DNA of 64,000 bases, from assembly GCF_027923405.1 (NCBI RefSeq), contig NZ_BQYI01000001.1:1466501-1530500 (forward strand). The letters run 5' to 3'. The notes under the pieces were generated by a model. It saw only the letters and a list, made by a program, of their open reading frames with translations. It made no database searches and was not told the origin of the DNA. Numbering within the stretch: the first letter of the stretch is position 1; the number at the start of each line of letters is the position of its first letter. The translations under genes and the position numbers were made by a program. This document shows positions 1-8,486 of the stretch, piece by piece. The DNA comes from Paenibacillus sp. YYML68 (GTDB lineage: Bacteria > Bacillota > Bacilli > Paenibacillales > NBRC-103111).

Positions 1-207
1 CTGCGGCTGCTCGTCGGACCGGATTACCGCCTGCTGCTACCGCTGTCGGTCATCGGCGGGGCGATCTATGTGGTGCTCGCCGATACGCTGGCGCGAACGC
101 TGCTCAGCCCGACGGAAATTCCGCTCGGCATCGTGACGGCGTTCCTCGGCGCTCCGTTCTTCGGATATTTGCTCTATCGTCGCAAGGGAGGTGCAACGGT
201 TGGATAA
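1..207 (+). CDS. BtuC/FecCD-type ABC transporter permease (C-terminal end only)
   Basis: Only the last 68 codons are in the window; the frame is open from base 1 to the TAA at 205-207. Two hydrophobic stretches (about residues 12-29 and 42-59) and the ending TEIPLGIVTAFLGAPFF followed by LLYRRK are typical of the last helices of the BtuC/FecC/FhuB permease family, which moves vitamin B12 or ferric siderophores through the cytoplasmic membrane. The next gene, an ATPase of the matching type, overlaps its end, and cobalamin genes follow, so B12 or cobinamide uptake is the likely role (inference). A siderophore substrate cannot be excluded because the binding protein is outside the window. Confidence 0.85.
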   Translation: MRLLVGPDYRLLLPLSVIGGAIYVVLADTLARTLLSPTEIPLGIVTAFLGAPFFGYLLYRRKGGATVG

Positions 208-1042
208 TGTGCAGGTGCAGGACGCTGTGCAACGGGACCTACCCTCCGATGTGCTCGTGCAGGTGCAAGATGTGGTGAAGCGGTATCGATCGCGCGATGT
301 GCTGAGAGATGTTACGGTGCAGACAAGCGCGGGGGAGTGGCTTGGCATACTGGGGCCGAACGGGAGCGGCAAGTCGACGCTGCTGCATGCGATCGCCGGT
401 ACGGAGCCGATTCAGGGCGGCTCGGTGCTCGTTGCAGGCAAGCCTGTGCGTACGTATTCGCGCAAGCAGCTTGCCCGGCTCATCGCGGTGCTCGAGCAGG
501 AGGCGCTGCCTGTCGTCGGCTTCACGGTCCGTGAGGTCGTCGAGATGGGACGGTATGCGTACCAGAATTGGCTCGGGGATGAGGAGTCCGGGGCTGCATC
601 AGAGCGTGTCATCGAGCAGGCGCTCGCCTGGGCGAGGCTGGAGCCGCTGGCGGATCGTCAGATGGCCGAACTGAGCGGTGGTGAGCGTCAGCGGGCAGCG
701 CTCGCTAAGGCGCTCGCGCAGCAGCCACGGCTGCTGCTGCTCGACGAGCCAACGACGTATCTGGATATTGGCTACCAGCTGGAGATGCTTAACGCGGTCA
801 GTGACTGGCAGCGAGAAAGTGGCGCAGCGGTCATCTCTGTGCTGCATGATCTGAACCTCGCGGCGCAATATTGCGACCGACTGCTGCTGCTTCACGAGGG
901 CCGCGTTGTGGCGCTCGGAGCACCTGATGAGGTGCTGGAGGCGAGTCTGCTCGAACGTGTGTACGGAACGAGGCCGTCTGTGCTACTGCATCCGGAGCGG
1001 TCGGTGCCGCAAATTTTACTCACAAGGAGTCGGAGTGAATGA
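200..1042 (+). CDS. ABC transporter ATP-binding protein, BtuD/FecE type
   Basis: ATPase partner of the upstream permease. Walker A GPNGSGKST lies near residue 53, the signature LSGGERQRAALAKAL is mid-protein, Walker B is LLLLDEPTTYLD and the H-loop is VLHDLNLA. TTG at 200 is chosen as start because a strong AAGGGAGGTG site at 184-193 sits about 7 bases before it; the in-frame GTG at 191 lies inside that site. Overlap with the permease end (8 bp) and with cobT (ATGA-type) points to one transcript and coupled translation. The family serves Fe-siderophore and corrinoid importers; placement in a cobalamin operon favours corrinoids. About 280 residues, normal for the family. Confidence 0.9.
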   Translation: MDNVQVQDAVQRDLPSDVLVQVQDVVKRYRSRDVLRDVTVQTSAGEWLGILGPNGSGKSTLLHAIAGTEPIQGGSVLVAGKPVRTYSRKQLARLIAVLEQEALPVVGFTVREVVEMGRYAYQNWLGDEESGAASERVIEQALAWARLEPLADRQMAELSGGERQRAALAKALAQQPRLLLLDEPTTYLDIGYQLEMLNAVSDWQRESGAAVISVLHDLNLAAQYCDRLLLLHEGRVVALGAPDEVLEASLLERVYGTRPSVLLHPERSVPQILLTRSRSE

Positions 1043-2103
1043 GTAAGGAGTCATGGATCCATACGGTGTCGGCGATAGAGCCGTTGTGTACGGACGCGGT
1101 GAAGCAGGCTTCGGAGCGACTCGACCGGCTGACGAAGCCTCCTGGCAGTCTTGGACGGCTGGAGGAGCTGGCGATGCAGGTGGCTGGTGTAACAGGCGAG
1201 CTCGCGCCTGACCTGTCGCGCAAGGCGGTTATCGTGATGGCGGCGGATCACGGTGTATGCGAGGAGGGCGTCAGTGCGTACCCTGCCGAAGTAACGCCGC
1301 AGATGGTGATGAACTTCGTTCATGGCGGGGCGGCTGTCAATGTGCTGGCTAGATTAGTCGGAGCCGAAGTCGTGTGCGTCGATGTCGGGGTCAATGCGGA
1401 GCTGTCGCATCCGGCTCTCGTGCACGCCAAGGTGCGCATGGGGACGGCGAATATGGCGCTTGGCCCAGCGATGTCACGCGTGGAGGCAGAGACGGCTATC
1501 CAGGCGGGCATCGGGCTGGTCAGTCAGCTGGCGGCGCAAGGGTGCCGATTGCTCGCCACAGGCGAGATGGGCATCGGCAATACGACGGCGAGCGCTGCGA
1601 TCTTATCCGTGCTGGGAGGCGTCGACGTTACTCTCGCAACGGGGCGCGGCACAGGCATCGACGATGCTCGCTTGCTGCATAAGCAAGCGGTCATACAGCG
1701 GGCGATTGCATGCAATGCGCCTGACGCTTCGGACCCGATCGACGTGCTGGCGAAGGTGGGCGGTCTGGAGATCGCCGGACTTGTCGGCGTCATCCTCGGT
1801 GCGGCACGGCACCGCTGTCCGGTCGTTATCGACGGCTTCATCTCCTCGGCGGCGGCGCTCGTTGCCTCAAGGCTTGCGCCACTTAGCAAGGACTACATGA
1901 TCGCGTCGCATCTGTCGCAGGAGTATGGGCACGCCCGGCTGCTGGAGCTGATCGGTCTGAAGCCGATGCTGCAGCTCGATATGCGGCTTGGCGAAGGAAC
2001 AGGCGCCGTGCTGGCGTTCCCGCTCGTCGAGGCGGCTATGCGGCTGCTGAACGAGATGGCGACGTTCGAATCGGCGGGCGTGTCGCAGGGGGATGGAGCA
2101 TAA
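1039..2103 (+). CDS. cobT: Nicotinate-nucleotide--dimethylbenzimidazole phosphoribosyltransferase
   Basis: CobT activates the lower ligand of cobalamin by moving phosphoribose from nicotinate mononucleotide to 5,6-dimethylbenzimidazole, giving alpha-ribazole phosphate. The 354-residue length is standard. Near the N-terminus the family hallmark LTKPPGSLGRLEELA is visible, and near the C-terminus LGEGTGAVLA carries the catalytic glutamate of the family. Glycine-rich ATGEMGIGNTT is the expected mid-protein motif. It starts inside the end of the ATPase gene and its TAA overlaps the cobU start by one base, so it is an internal operon gene. Nothing unusual was seen. Confidence 0.95.
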   Translation: MSKESWIHTVSAIEPLCTDAVKQASERLDRLTKPPGSLGRLEELAMQVAGVTGELAPDLSRKAVIVMAADHGVCEEGVSAYPAEVTPQMVMNFVHGGAAVNVLARLVGAEVVCVDVGVNAELSHPALVHAKVRMGTANMALGPAMSRVEAETAIQAGIGLVSQLAAQGCRLLATGEMGIGNTTASAAILSVLGGVDVTLATGRGTGIDDARLLHKQAVIQRAIACNAPDASDPIDVLAKVGGLEIAGLVGVILGAARHRCPVVIDGFISSAAALVASRLAPLSKDYMIASHLSQEYGHARLLELIGLKPMLQLDMRLGEGTGAVLAFPLVEAAMRLLNEMATFESAGVSQGDGA

Positions 2104-2651
2104 TGGTGAAAGCATTGGTAACCGGAGGCGCCCGCAGCGGCAAAAGCGGCTTCGCCGAGCGCTACGCAGCTACACTGGGCGCGGAAGGGTTATATATCGC
2201 GACGGCGCACGCCTATGACGCAGAGATGGAGGAGCGCATCGTGCAGCATCGGCTCGACCGGGAGCGTCAGCCGTTCCGCTGGACGACGGCGGAGGCGCCT
2301 TATGAGCTCGCCAAGACGCTGCGCCAAGCGGATGCGCCTGTCGTGCTGGTCGACTGCCTGACGCTGTGGCTGTCCAATTGGCTGCTTCGGCTCGAGCACG
2401 AGCCTAACATGCGCGAGCTTCTCGACCAACAGGTCGAGGAGCTGGCGGATGCGTTCCGCTCGGCCCGGCAGCCGATCGTGCTCGTGACGAACGAGGTCGG
2501 CAACGGACTTGTGCCGGAGTATAAGCTGGGCCGCTTGTTCCGCGACGTGTCTGGACGGATGAATCAGCGGCTCGCTGCGGAGGCGGATCAGCTTTTTCTC
2601 GTGACGTGCGGGGTGGCGGTGGAACTGAAGAGTCAGGCTTATCGGTTGTAG
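2103..2651 (+). CDS. cobU: Adenosylcobinamide kinase / adenosylcobinamide-phosphate guanylyltransferase
   Basis: CobU phosphorylates adenosylcobinamide and then attaches GMP, giving the AdoCbi-GDP used by CobS. The P-loop GGARSGKS is at residues 8-15 and VTNEVGNGLVPE, typical of the family, is near residue 130. Length (182) is normal. Start ATG overlaps the cobT stop codon (TAATG). It is followed by a 33-base gap before cbiB. Together with cobT, cbiB and cobS it forms the complete nucleotide-loop assembly branch of cobalamin synthesis and salvage. Confidence 0.95.
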   Translation: MVKALVTGGARSGKSGFAERYAATLGAEGLYIATAHAYDAEMEERIVQHRLDRERQPFRWTTAEAPYELAKTLRQADAPVVLVDCLTLWLSNWLLRLEHEPNMRELLDQQVEELADAFRSARQPIVLVTNEVGNGLVPEYKLGRLFRDVSGRMNQRLAAEADQLFLVTCGVAVELKSQAYRL

Positions 2652-2684
2652 CTACTATAGAGCTCGGAATGTGGGGGAACGATC

Positions 2685-3689
2685 TTGCTCGTATTCGATC
2701 TGGAACAAACGCTATGGATGATGCTAGCCGCCATCGTGCTCGACTGGCTCATCGGCGACCCGAGCTGGCGCTGGCTGACGCATCCGGTCGTCTGGATCGG
2801 GCGGTGGATCGGCTGGCTCGAGAACGTGCTTCGGGGCGGTGAGCCTTCTGGCGGAGGTCACTCGCCTCGCTCCTTGCGATGGCGCGGGGTCGTGCTGATG
2901 ACAGCGACGATCTCTCTGGCGTTCGGGGTAACGGGAGCGCTCGTCTGGGCGGCCTATACGGTGCATCCGTGGCTCGGGTATGCCGTGAACATCTGGTTCA
3001 TCTCGACGACGATTGCCGTCAAGGGACTGAAGGATGCGGCGCTCGCCGTATACGTTCCGCTGAAGGAAGGACGTCTTGACGAGGCGCGGACGTATACCGG
3101 CTACATCGTCGGCCGAGATACGACGAAGCTTGAGGAGCCGGAGCTGACGAGAGCGACTGTGGAGACTGTAGCGGAGAATATCGTCGACGCCTTCGTCTCG
3201 CCGATCTGCTACGCGCTCGTCGGCGGCGCTCCGCTGGCGATGCTGTACCGTGCGACCAATACGCTCGATTCGATGGTCGGCTACCGCAATGAGAAGTATA
3301 TAGATTTCGGCTGGGCGTCGGCCCGCTGGGACGATTGCCTGAATTTTATCCCAGCTAGGCTAACTGGGCTGCTGCTTATTGGGTGGTCAGCCGTAACGCC
3401 GGGTCTGTCGGCCGCACGCGCAGCCTCGGCGGTGCGGCGCTTCGCGCGGCTGCATCCGAGTCCGAACAGCGGCATTCCGGAGTCTGCGGTCGCTGGAGCG
3501 CTCGGCATCGAGCTCGGGGGTGTTAACGTGTATCACGGTCGCGTGAGCGAGCGGGCGCGGATGGGCTGGCCGCTGCGCGAGCGGATGCGCGACGATATGC
3601 TGCGGGCGGTGCAGCTGCTGTATGGGGTTAGCTACATGATCGCAGGAAGCTTGCTGATCGGAGGATTGCTGCTATGGCGCTTCGGATGA
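2685..3689 (+). CDS. cbiB: Adenosylcobinamide-phosphate synthase (CbiB/CobD type)
   Basis: Membrane enzyme that joins adenosylcobyric acid to aminopropanol phosphate. The N-terminal DWLIGDPSWRWLTHPVVW is the family signature, and several hydrophobic helices follow; VKGLKDAALAVY, IVGRDT and the ENIVDAFVSP stretch are also expected. TTG at 2685 is the chosen start because GGGGGA at about 2671 gives about 8 bases of spacing; no better start was seen. The 3' end overlaps cobS by 16 bases, indicating coupled translation. The 334 residues fit the family. Its substrate, aminopropanol phosphate, is made by the CobD half of the fusion two genes downstream. Confidence 0.93.
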   Translation: MLVFDLEQTLWMMLAAIVLDWLIGDPSWRWLTHPVVWIGRWIGWLENVLRGGEPSGGGHSPRSLRWRGVVLMTATISLAFGVTGALVWAAYTVHPWLGYAVNIWFISTTIAVKGLKDAALAVYVPLKEGRLDEARTYTGYIVGRDTTKLEEPELTRATVETVAENIVDAFVSPICYALVGGAPLAMLYRATNTLDSMVGYRNEKYIDFGWASARWDDCLNFIPARLTGLLLIGWSAVTPGLSAARAASAVRRFARLHPSPNSGIPESAVAGALGIELGGVNVYHGRVSERARMGWPLRERMRDDMLRAVQLLYGVSYMIAGSLLIGGLLLWRFG

Positions 3690-4576
3690 TACGGATGGTA
3701 CGCAGGCAGGCGGCCGCTTGTGCGGCGGCCTTTCAATTTCTCACTCGGTTGCCGGTGCCGGTTCAGCTTCAGTATGACGATGCGATGTTCCGTCGAAGCG
3801 TCATCTGGTACCCGCTCGTCGGAGCGGTGCTTGGGGTGATCGTGGCAGCGCTCGGCGCGTTGCTTACGGGCTGGGCCGGACTGTCTGCCGAAGTATCGGC
3901 AGCGCTTGTGCTCGGCTGCTGGGTGGCGCTGACCGGTGCGCTCCATCTCGACGGGCTGATGGATACGGCTGACGGCCTGCTCAGCCACCGCTCGCGCGAG
4001 CGTATGCTTGAGATTATGAAGGACAGTCGGGTCGGTGCGATGGGTGTCGTCGCGTGCGTGCTGCTGCTGCTGGTGAAATGGACGCTGCTCTCGGAGCTGC
4101 TGCATTCGGTGCAGTCTATGAATGATGTGGAGTCGGCTCGACGTCATCCTTGGACAGCTGGTTCGGGCTCGACATGGCTCGCACTGCTCCCGCTCGCTGC
4201 GATATGGAGCCGCTGGTGGATGGTGGCGGCCGTTGCAGGCTTCCCCTATGCACGGTCAACGGACGAAGCTGGCGCGGGGCTCGGCGGCTTGTTCCGCACC
4301 GTCCGACTGCGGCACGCTGTGGCTTCTTTCCTCGTCGGGGTGTCAGTGTCGGGCATGATGCTGTATGCGGGTATGAGGCTGGGTTGGGTACAGCTTCCAG
4401 CTATGCAGGCTGTACTCGTCTTATTGGTGTGTATCGCTGTAACGTGCGGAATCGGCTTCTGGCTCAGTCGCGTGATGACCCGCAAGCTGGGCGGTCTGAC
4501 GGGTGATACGTATGGAGCGATGAACGAGCTGCTGGAGGCGTCGCTGCTGCTTGTGCTCGTGCTGATGGCGGGTTAA
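3674..4576 (+). CDS. cobS: Adenosylcobinamide-GDP ribazoletransferase (cobalamin synthase)
   Basis: CobS joins AdoCbi-GDP to alpha-ribazole (phosphate), the last membrane step of cobalamin assembly. The N-terminal AFQFLTRLPVP and the acidic motif HLDGLMDTADGL, followed by MKDSRVGAMG, are the conserved metal and substrate-binding signatures. Multiple hydrophobic helices follow. Residues about 143-165 form a loop longer than I expect for the family (MNDVESARRHP and after), but the frame is intact. It begins within the cbiB end. Length is 300 residues, slightly above the usual 250-260. Confidence 0.93.
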   Translation: MALRMIRMVRRQAAACAAAFQFLTRLPVPVQLQYDDAMFRRSVIWYPLVGAVLGVIVAALGALLTGWAGLSAEVSAALVLGCWVALTGALHLDGLMDTADGLLSHRSRERMLEIMKDSRVGAMGVVACVLLLLVKWTLLSELLHSVQSMNDVESARRHPWTAGSGSTWLALLPLAAIWSRWWMVAAVAGFPYARSTDEAGAGLGGLFRTVRLRHAVASFLVGVSVSGMMLYAGMRLGWVQLPAMQAVLVLLVCIAVTCGIGFWLSRVMTRKLGGLTGDTYGAMNELLEASLLLVLVLMAG

Positions 4577-4643
4577 TGATGAATGCCGTGCTCATGAGGA
4601 GCTCGGCACGTAGTAGGTGTGATAGACAAAGGGGGCTTGGACG

Positions 4644-7600
4644 ATGAAGCTGGAGCGTTATGGACATGGCGGCGATCTGCGGACCGCTGCGGAGCTGTAC
4701 GGCGCGCCTGAGGGCGGCTTTCTCGACTTTAGCTCGAATATGAATCCGTTCGGGCCTCCGGCTGCGGTGCGGTTGGTTATGGCCGAGAGCTGGTCAGAGC
4801 TCGTGCATTACCCGGACCCGGCGGTGCGGGAGCTGACGCAGCGGCTAGCACAGAAGCACGGCGTCGATGCCGCATGCATTCTTGTCGGCAACGGCGCTGC
4901 TGAGCTAATCGAGCTGGCGGTACGCGTCCTTCGCCCACAGAATGCGGCTGTAGCGAGGCCGTCGTTCGTCGAGTACGAGGACGCGCTGCGCAAAGCCGGA
5001 AGCTGCATTCACGATATTGCGCTGGAGGCGAGCGACGGCTTCCAGCTTAAGCTAGAGCGATTGGAGCGGACGGCGGCTGTGTGCGACCTCGTATTTCTCG
5101 GGCATCCGAACAATCCGACTGGACAGCTGCTGCCACGGGCGGTGCTGGACTGGTGCAGGGCGCTTCCGGAGGAGAGGACGGCGAAGGCGGTCATCGACGA
5201 GGCGTTCCTAGATTTCGTACCGGAGGAGGAGCAGCTGTCGCTGGCGAGAGCAGCCTCGAGTAAGCGCAATCTGATCGTCATCCGCTCGATGACGAAGTTC
5301 TACGCGATCCCGGGTATTCGGCTCGGCTACGCGGTCGCTCACCCTGACGTTATTCGCGGGTTGAAGCAGCTTCAGGTGCCGTGGAGCGTGAACGCAGTCG
5401 CTCAGCGAATCGGCTGTGCCGTCCTCGACGATGCCGACTATGCCTCACAGGCACTCGCTTGGCTGCCGGAAGCGCGCAGGTCGCTTGTGGAGGGGCTGCG
5501 CCAGCTCGGGCTGTGCGTATACGACAGCGACGTGAACTTTGTGCTGTTCTCGACTCGGCCGCTCGGGCTGCCCGTTCGGGCGCTGCAGGAGGAGATGGGA
5601 CGACGCGGTGTGCTGATCCGCGACGCCTCTACGTTCGCCGGTCTCGATGAGACGTACGGACGTCTCGCCGTCAAGCGCGAGCAGGAGCATGCGGTGCTGC
5701 TGCGGACGATGGCGGAGGCGATTGCTGCGCTGCAGAGAGCAGCGTCGAGTGTATCGCCGACAGTAGACGAAGGAGCAGCGTCGGATATATCGCCGAGAGC
5801 TTACGATGGAGCGGCACAGGCGTCTGTAGTGCGCTTGAGAGCCGGAGGCACAATGACAGAGGCGCATAGGGCTGGCGAAGCGAACGATGCTGTATGGGCA
5901 GCATCGGCTCCTCCAACAGCTCCACCGACCGCTTCGCAACTGCACGACGCCACAGAGGGGCCGCACCTTGAGAGTAGCGCCACGAGCAAGCCTCCTTCGG
6001 TTCTGACGAAGCGGGCGGCAGTCCTCATGCTGCAGGGCACAGCCTCAGACGTTGGCAAAAGCTTGCTGACCGCCGCGCTGTGTCGCATTTTACTCCAGGA
6101 TGGGAAGCGTGTTGCGCCCTTCAAGTCGCAGAACATGTCACTCAACTCCTATGTGACGCCAGACGGCAAAGAAATTGGGCGCGCGCAAGGGATGCAGGCC
6201 GACGCGTGCCGCATCGCCGCCACGACGGACATGAATCCGATTCTGCTCAAGCCGAAGAAGGATATGGTGTCACAGGTGGTTGTACACGGCAAGCCGTACA
6301 AGGATCTCGATGCCCGAACGTATCGGGAGCAATATTTGCCCGAAGCGGAGGCGGTCGTCAAGGAGGCGCTCGAGCGTCTGCGACTGTCCTGTGACGTCGT
6401 CGTGCTCGAGGGGGCGGGCAGCCCCGCTGAGGTGAACCTGAAGAGCCGCGACATCGTCAACATGCGGCTGGCGGGCTGGGCAGATGCTCCGGTGCTGCTC
6501 ATTGCCGACATCGATCGCGGAGGCGTATTCGCCTCGCTCGTCGGTACGCTTGAGATTTTGACCCTAGAGGAGCGGGACAGGGTGAAGGGCTTCATCATCA
6601 ACAAGTTCCGGGGTGATGTGACGCTGCTGAAGCCGGGTCTCGATTGGCTTGAGGCGAAGACTGGCAAGCCCGTGCTCGGCGTCATTCCGTATTTGCCAGA
6701 GCTCGGCCTTGAGGATGAGGACTCCGCCTCGCTCGAGCGCAAGCTGTCGGCCGGTACAGTCCAGACAGAGGAGCTGGCGGGTTCGAAGGAAGCATCTGGA
6801 GAGGCGACGCCCGCTTCATCCCCGAAGCTCGACATCGTCGTCATTCGCCATCCGCGTCTGTCCAACTTCACCGACATCGATCCGCTGCTGCAGGAGCCGG
6901 ATGTGCGCGTGCGCTTCGTCAGCTCGGCTGCCGAATTCGGCCAGCCGGATGCTGTCATCGTGCCGGGTAGCAAAAACACAGTCGACGACCTGCTCTACTT
7001 GCGAAGCGTAGGACTCGACCGTGCGATTGCGAAGATGGCTGCAGCAGACGGCTGGGTCGTCGGCATATGCGCAGGCTACCAGATGCTCGGGAGACGGCTA
7101 CTCGATCCGCTGCTCGTCGAGTCTGATCAGCCGGAGCTGGCAGGGCTAGGCTTGTTCCCGACCGAGACGGTATTCGCCGCCGAGAAGCGCACGATCCGCG
7201 TGGAAGGCCGCGCCGAGGTGAGCTGGGAGTCGGGTAGAGGCAGTGGTGAGGAAGCGAGCATACATGCCGTTCATGGAGTGCGGCGTACAGCATGGAGGAA
7301 GACAAGTGAAGAGTTAGTCGAAGGAATTCGTAAACGGGCCGGTGAAGGGGATACCGAAACGGATAACAAAGGAGTCAGTGAAGGAACCAGTGAAGCCGTC
7401 AACGATCAAGCAGCTCGACTGACGCTCTACCCGATTACTGGCTACGAGATTCATATGGGCCGCACGTCGTTCCTCGAGCCTGTCCGCCATCCATTCCGCT
7501 TGAAGCCTGCTGATACATTGGTAGAGGGAGCGCATCACGCGCATAACGAGGTCGAGCTTCCAGACGGCTGCATATCGCCAAGCGGCCGCCAATGGGGCAC

Positions 7601-7820
7601 ATATGTACACGGAGTGCTGCATAACGACGACTTCCGTCGCGCCTTCCTGAACGAGCTTCGCAAGGAGAAGGGATGGAGCCCGCTTCCAGCCTCCCTTCGC
7701 TTTCAGGAGCGCCGAGAGGCTGCGTTTGATCGACTGGCCGAGCATGTGCGGGCGCACTTGGATATGTCGCGAATCTATGAGATGATAGAGGAACCTGTTA
7801 CACCTGAAGGGGGGAATTAA
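4644..7820 (+). CDS. CobD-CobQ fusion: threonine-phosphate decarboxylase + cobyric acid synthase
   Basis: One open frame of 1058 residues carries two enzymes. Residues 1 to about 365 are a fold-type I PLP enzyme of the CobD family (YGHGGDL at the start, DFSSNMNPFGPP, HPNNPTGQL, and SMTKFYAIPGIRLGY with probable PLP lysine K218) that would make aminopropanol phosphate. Residues about 455-1058 are CobQ/CbiP: LQGTASDVGKS nucleotide site near 462, FKSQNMSLNSY, and a class I glutamine amidotransferase with GICAGYQMLG (nucleophile C809) and YVHGVLHND. They are joined by about 90 residues of Ala/Ser/Thr-rich linker, and a second low-complexity insert of about 70 residues lies at 863-932. An in-frame ATG at 5853 follows GGAGG, so a separate CobQ might also be made. 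ATG 4644 follows AAAGGGGG. Confidence 0.92.
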   Translation: MKLERYGHGGDLRTAAELYGAPEGGFLDFSSNMNPFGPPAAVRLVMAESWSELVHYPDPAVRELTQRLAQKHGVDAACILVGNGAAELIELAVRVLRPQNAAVARPSFVEYEDALRKAGSCIHDIALEASDGFQLKLERLERTAAVCDLVFLGHPNNPTGQLLPRAVLDWCRALPEERTAKAVIDEAFLDFVPEEEQLSLARAASSKRNLIVIRSMTKFYAIPGIRLGYAVAHPDVIRGLKQLQVPWSVNAVAQRIGCAVLDDADYASQALAWLPEARRSLVEGLRQLGLCVYDSDVNFVLFSTRPLGLPVRALQEEMGRRGVLIRDASTFAGLDETYGRLAVKREQEHAVLLRTMAEAIAALQRAASSVSPTVDEGAASDISPRAYDGAAQASVVRLRAGGTMTEAHRAGEANDAVWAASAPPTAPPTASQLHDATEGPHLESSATSKPPSVLTKRAAVLMLQGTASDVGKSLLTAALCRILLQDGKRVAPFKSQNMSLNSYVTPDGKEIGRAQGMQADACRIAATTDMNPILLKPKKDMVSQVVVHGKPYKDLDARTYREQYLPEAEAVVKEALERLRLSCDVVVLEGAGSPAEVNLKSRDIVNMRLAGWADAPVLLIADIDRGGVFASLVGTLEILTLEERDRVKGFIINKFRGDVTLLKPGLDWLEAKTGKPVLGVIPYLPELGLEDEDSASLERKLSAGTVQTEELAGSKEASGEATPASSPKLDIVVIRHPRLSNFTDIDPLLQEPDVRVRFVSSAAEFGQPDAVIVPGSKNTVDDLLYLRSVGLDRAIAKMAAADGWVVGICAGYQMLGRRLLDPLLVESDQPELAGLGLFPTETVFAAEKRTIRVEGRAEVSWESGRGSGEEASIHAVHGVRRTAWRKTSEELVEGIRKRAGEGDTETDNKGVSEGTSEAVNDQAARLTLYPITGYEIHMGRTSFLEPVRHPFRLKPADTLVEGAHHAHNEVELPDGCISPSGRQWGTYVHGVLHNDDFRRAFLNELRKEKGWSPLPASLRFQERREAAFDRLAEHVRAHLDMSRIYEMIEEPVTPEGGN

Positions 7821-7825
7821 ATAGT

Positions 7826-8434
7826 ATGCGTATTTATACACGTACGGGAGATGCGGGTCAGACGGGCGTCATCGGAGGACGAGTCGATAAGGACGATGTT
7901 CGCGTGGAGGCGTATGGCACAGTCGATGAGCTGAACTGCTTCGTCGGGCAGGCGATGGGGTTCCTCGAAGCGGAGCGGGATGTTGATCTGCTGGCTGATC
8001 TGCTCGACATTCAGCACGAGTTGTTCGACTGCGGGTCGGACCTTGCGCTGCTCAAGCAAGAGCTGCGTCCTTACAAGGTGACGTCGGAGATGGTCGATCG
8101 TCTGGAGACGATGATCGACAAGTACGACGCCGAGACGCCGGACATTCAGCGGTTCATCTTGCCGGGCGGCAGTCCAGCTTCGTCTGCGCTGCACGTATGC
8201 CGGACGGTGTGCAGACGCGCCGAGCGCAGAGTCGTGACGCTCGCACGCACGCAGCCGATCAATGACGAGGTGCGCCGATACTTGAACCGGTTGTCGGACT
8301 TGTTCTTCACCGTTGCGAGAACGGCTAACCATCGGTGCGGCCAGCCGGACGTCGAGTATGCTCGCAGCGCGGAGGTGTTCCGCAGAAGGTCGAAGGAGTC
8401 GAAGGAGACGTCCGATTCCTCGCAGGACAGCTAA
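7826..8434 (+). CDS. Cob(I)alamin adenosyltransferase, PduO type
   Basis: Transfers the adenosyl group of ATP to cob(I)alamin or a precursor to form the Co-C bond. YTRTGDAGQTG at the N-terminus is the ATP-binding signature, followed by YGTVDELNCFVG; the conserved helix LPGGSPASSALHVCRTVCRRAERR contains the expected arginines. Length 202 (about 185-200 typical), with a short Lys/Glu/Ser-rich tail. ATG at 7826 follows AAGGGGGGAA, five bases after the stop of the fusion gene. It is the last gene of the cobalamin run; a possible TTGACA box at 8439-8444 suggests that the next gene has its own promoter. Confidence 0.93.
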   Translation: MRIYTRTGDAGQTGVIGGRVDKDDVRVEAYGTVDELNCFVGQAMGFLEAERDVDLLADLLDIQHELFDCGSDLALLKQELRPYKVTSEMVDRLETMIDKYDAETPDIQRFILPGGSPASSALHVCRTVCRRAERRVVTLARTQPINDEVRRYLNRLSDLFFTVARTANHRCGQPDVEYARSAEVFRRRSKESKETSDSSQDS

Positions 8435-8486
8435 CACTTTGACAAGCTTGACCCTTGATCAACAATGAGGAGTACATACACCAGCT

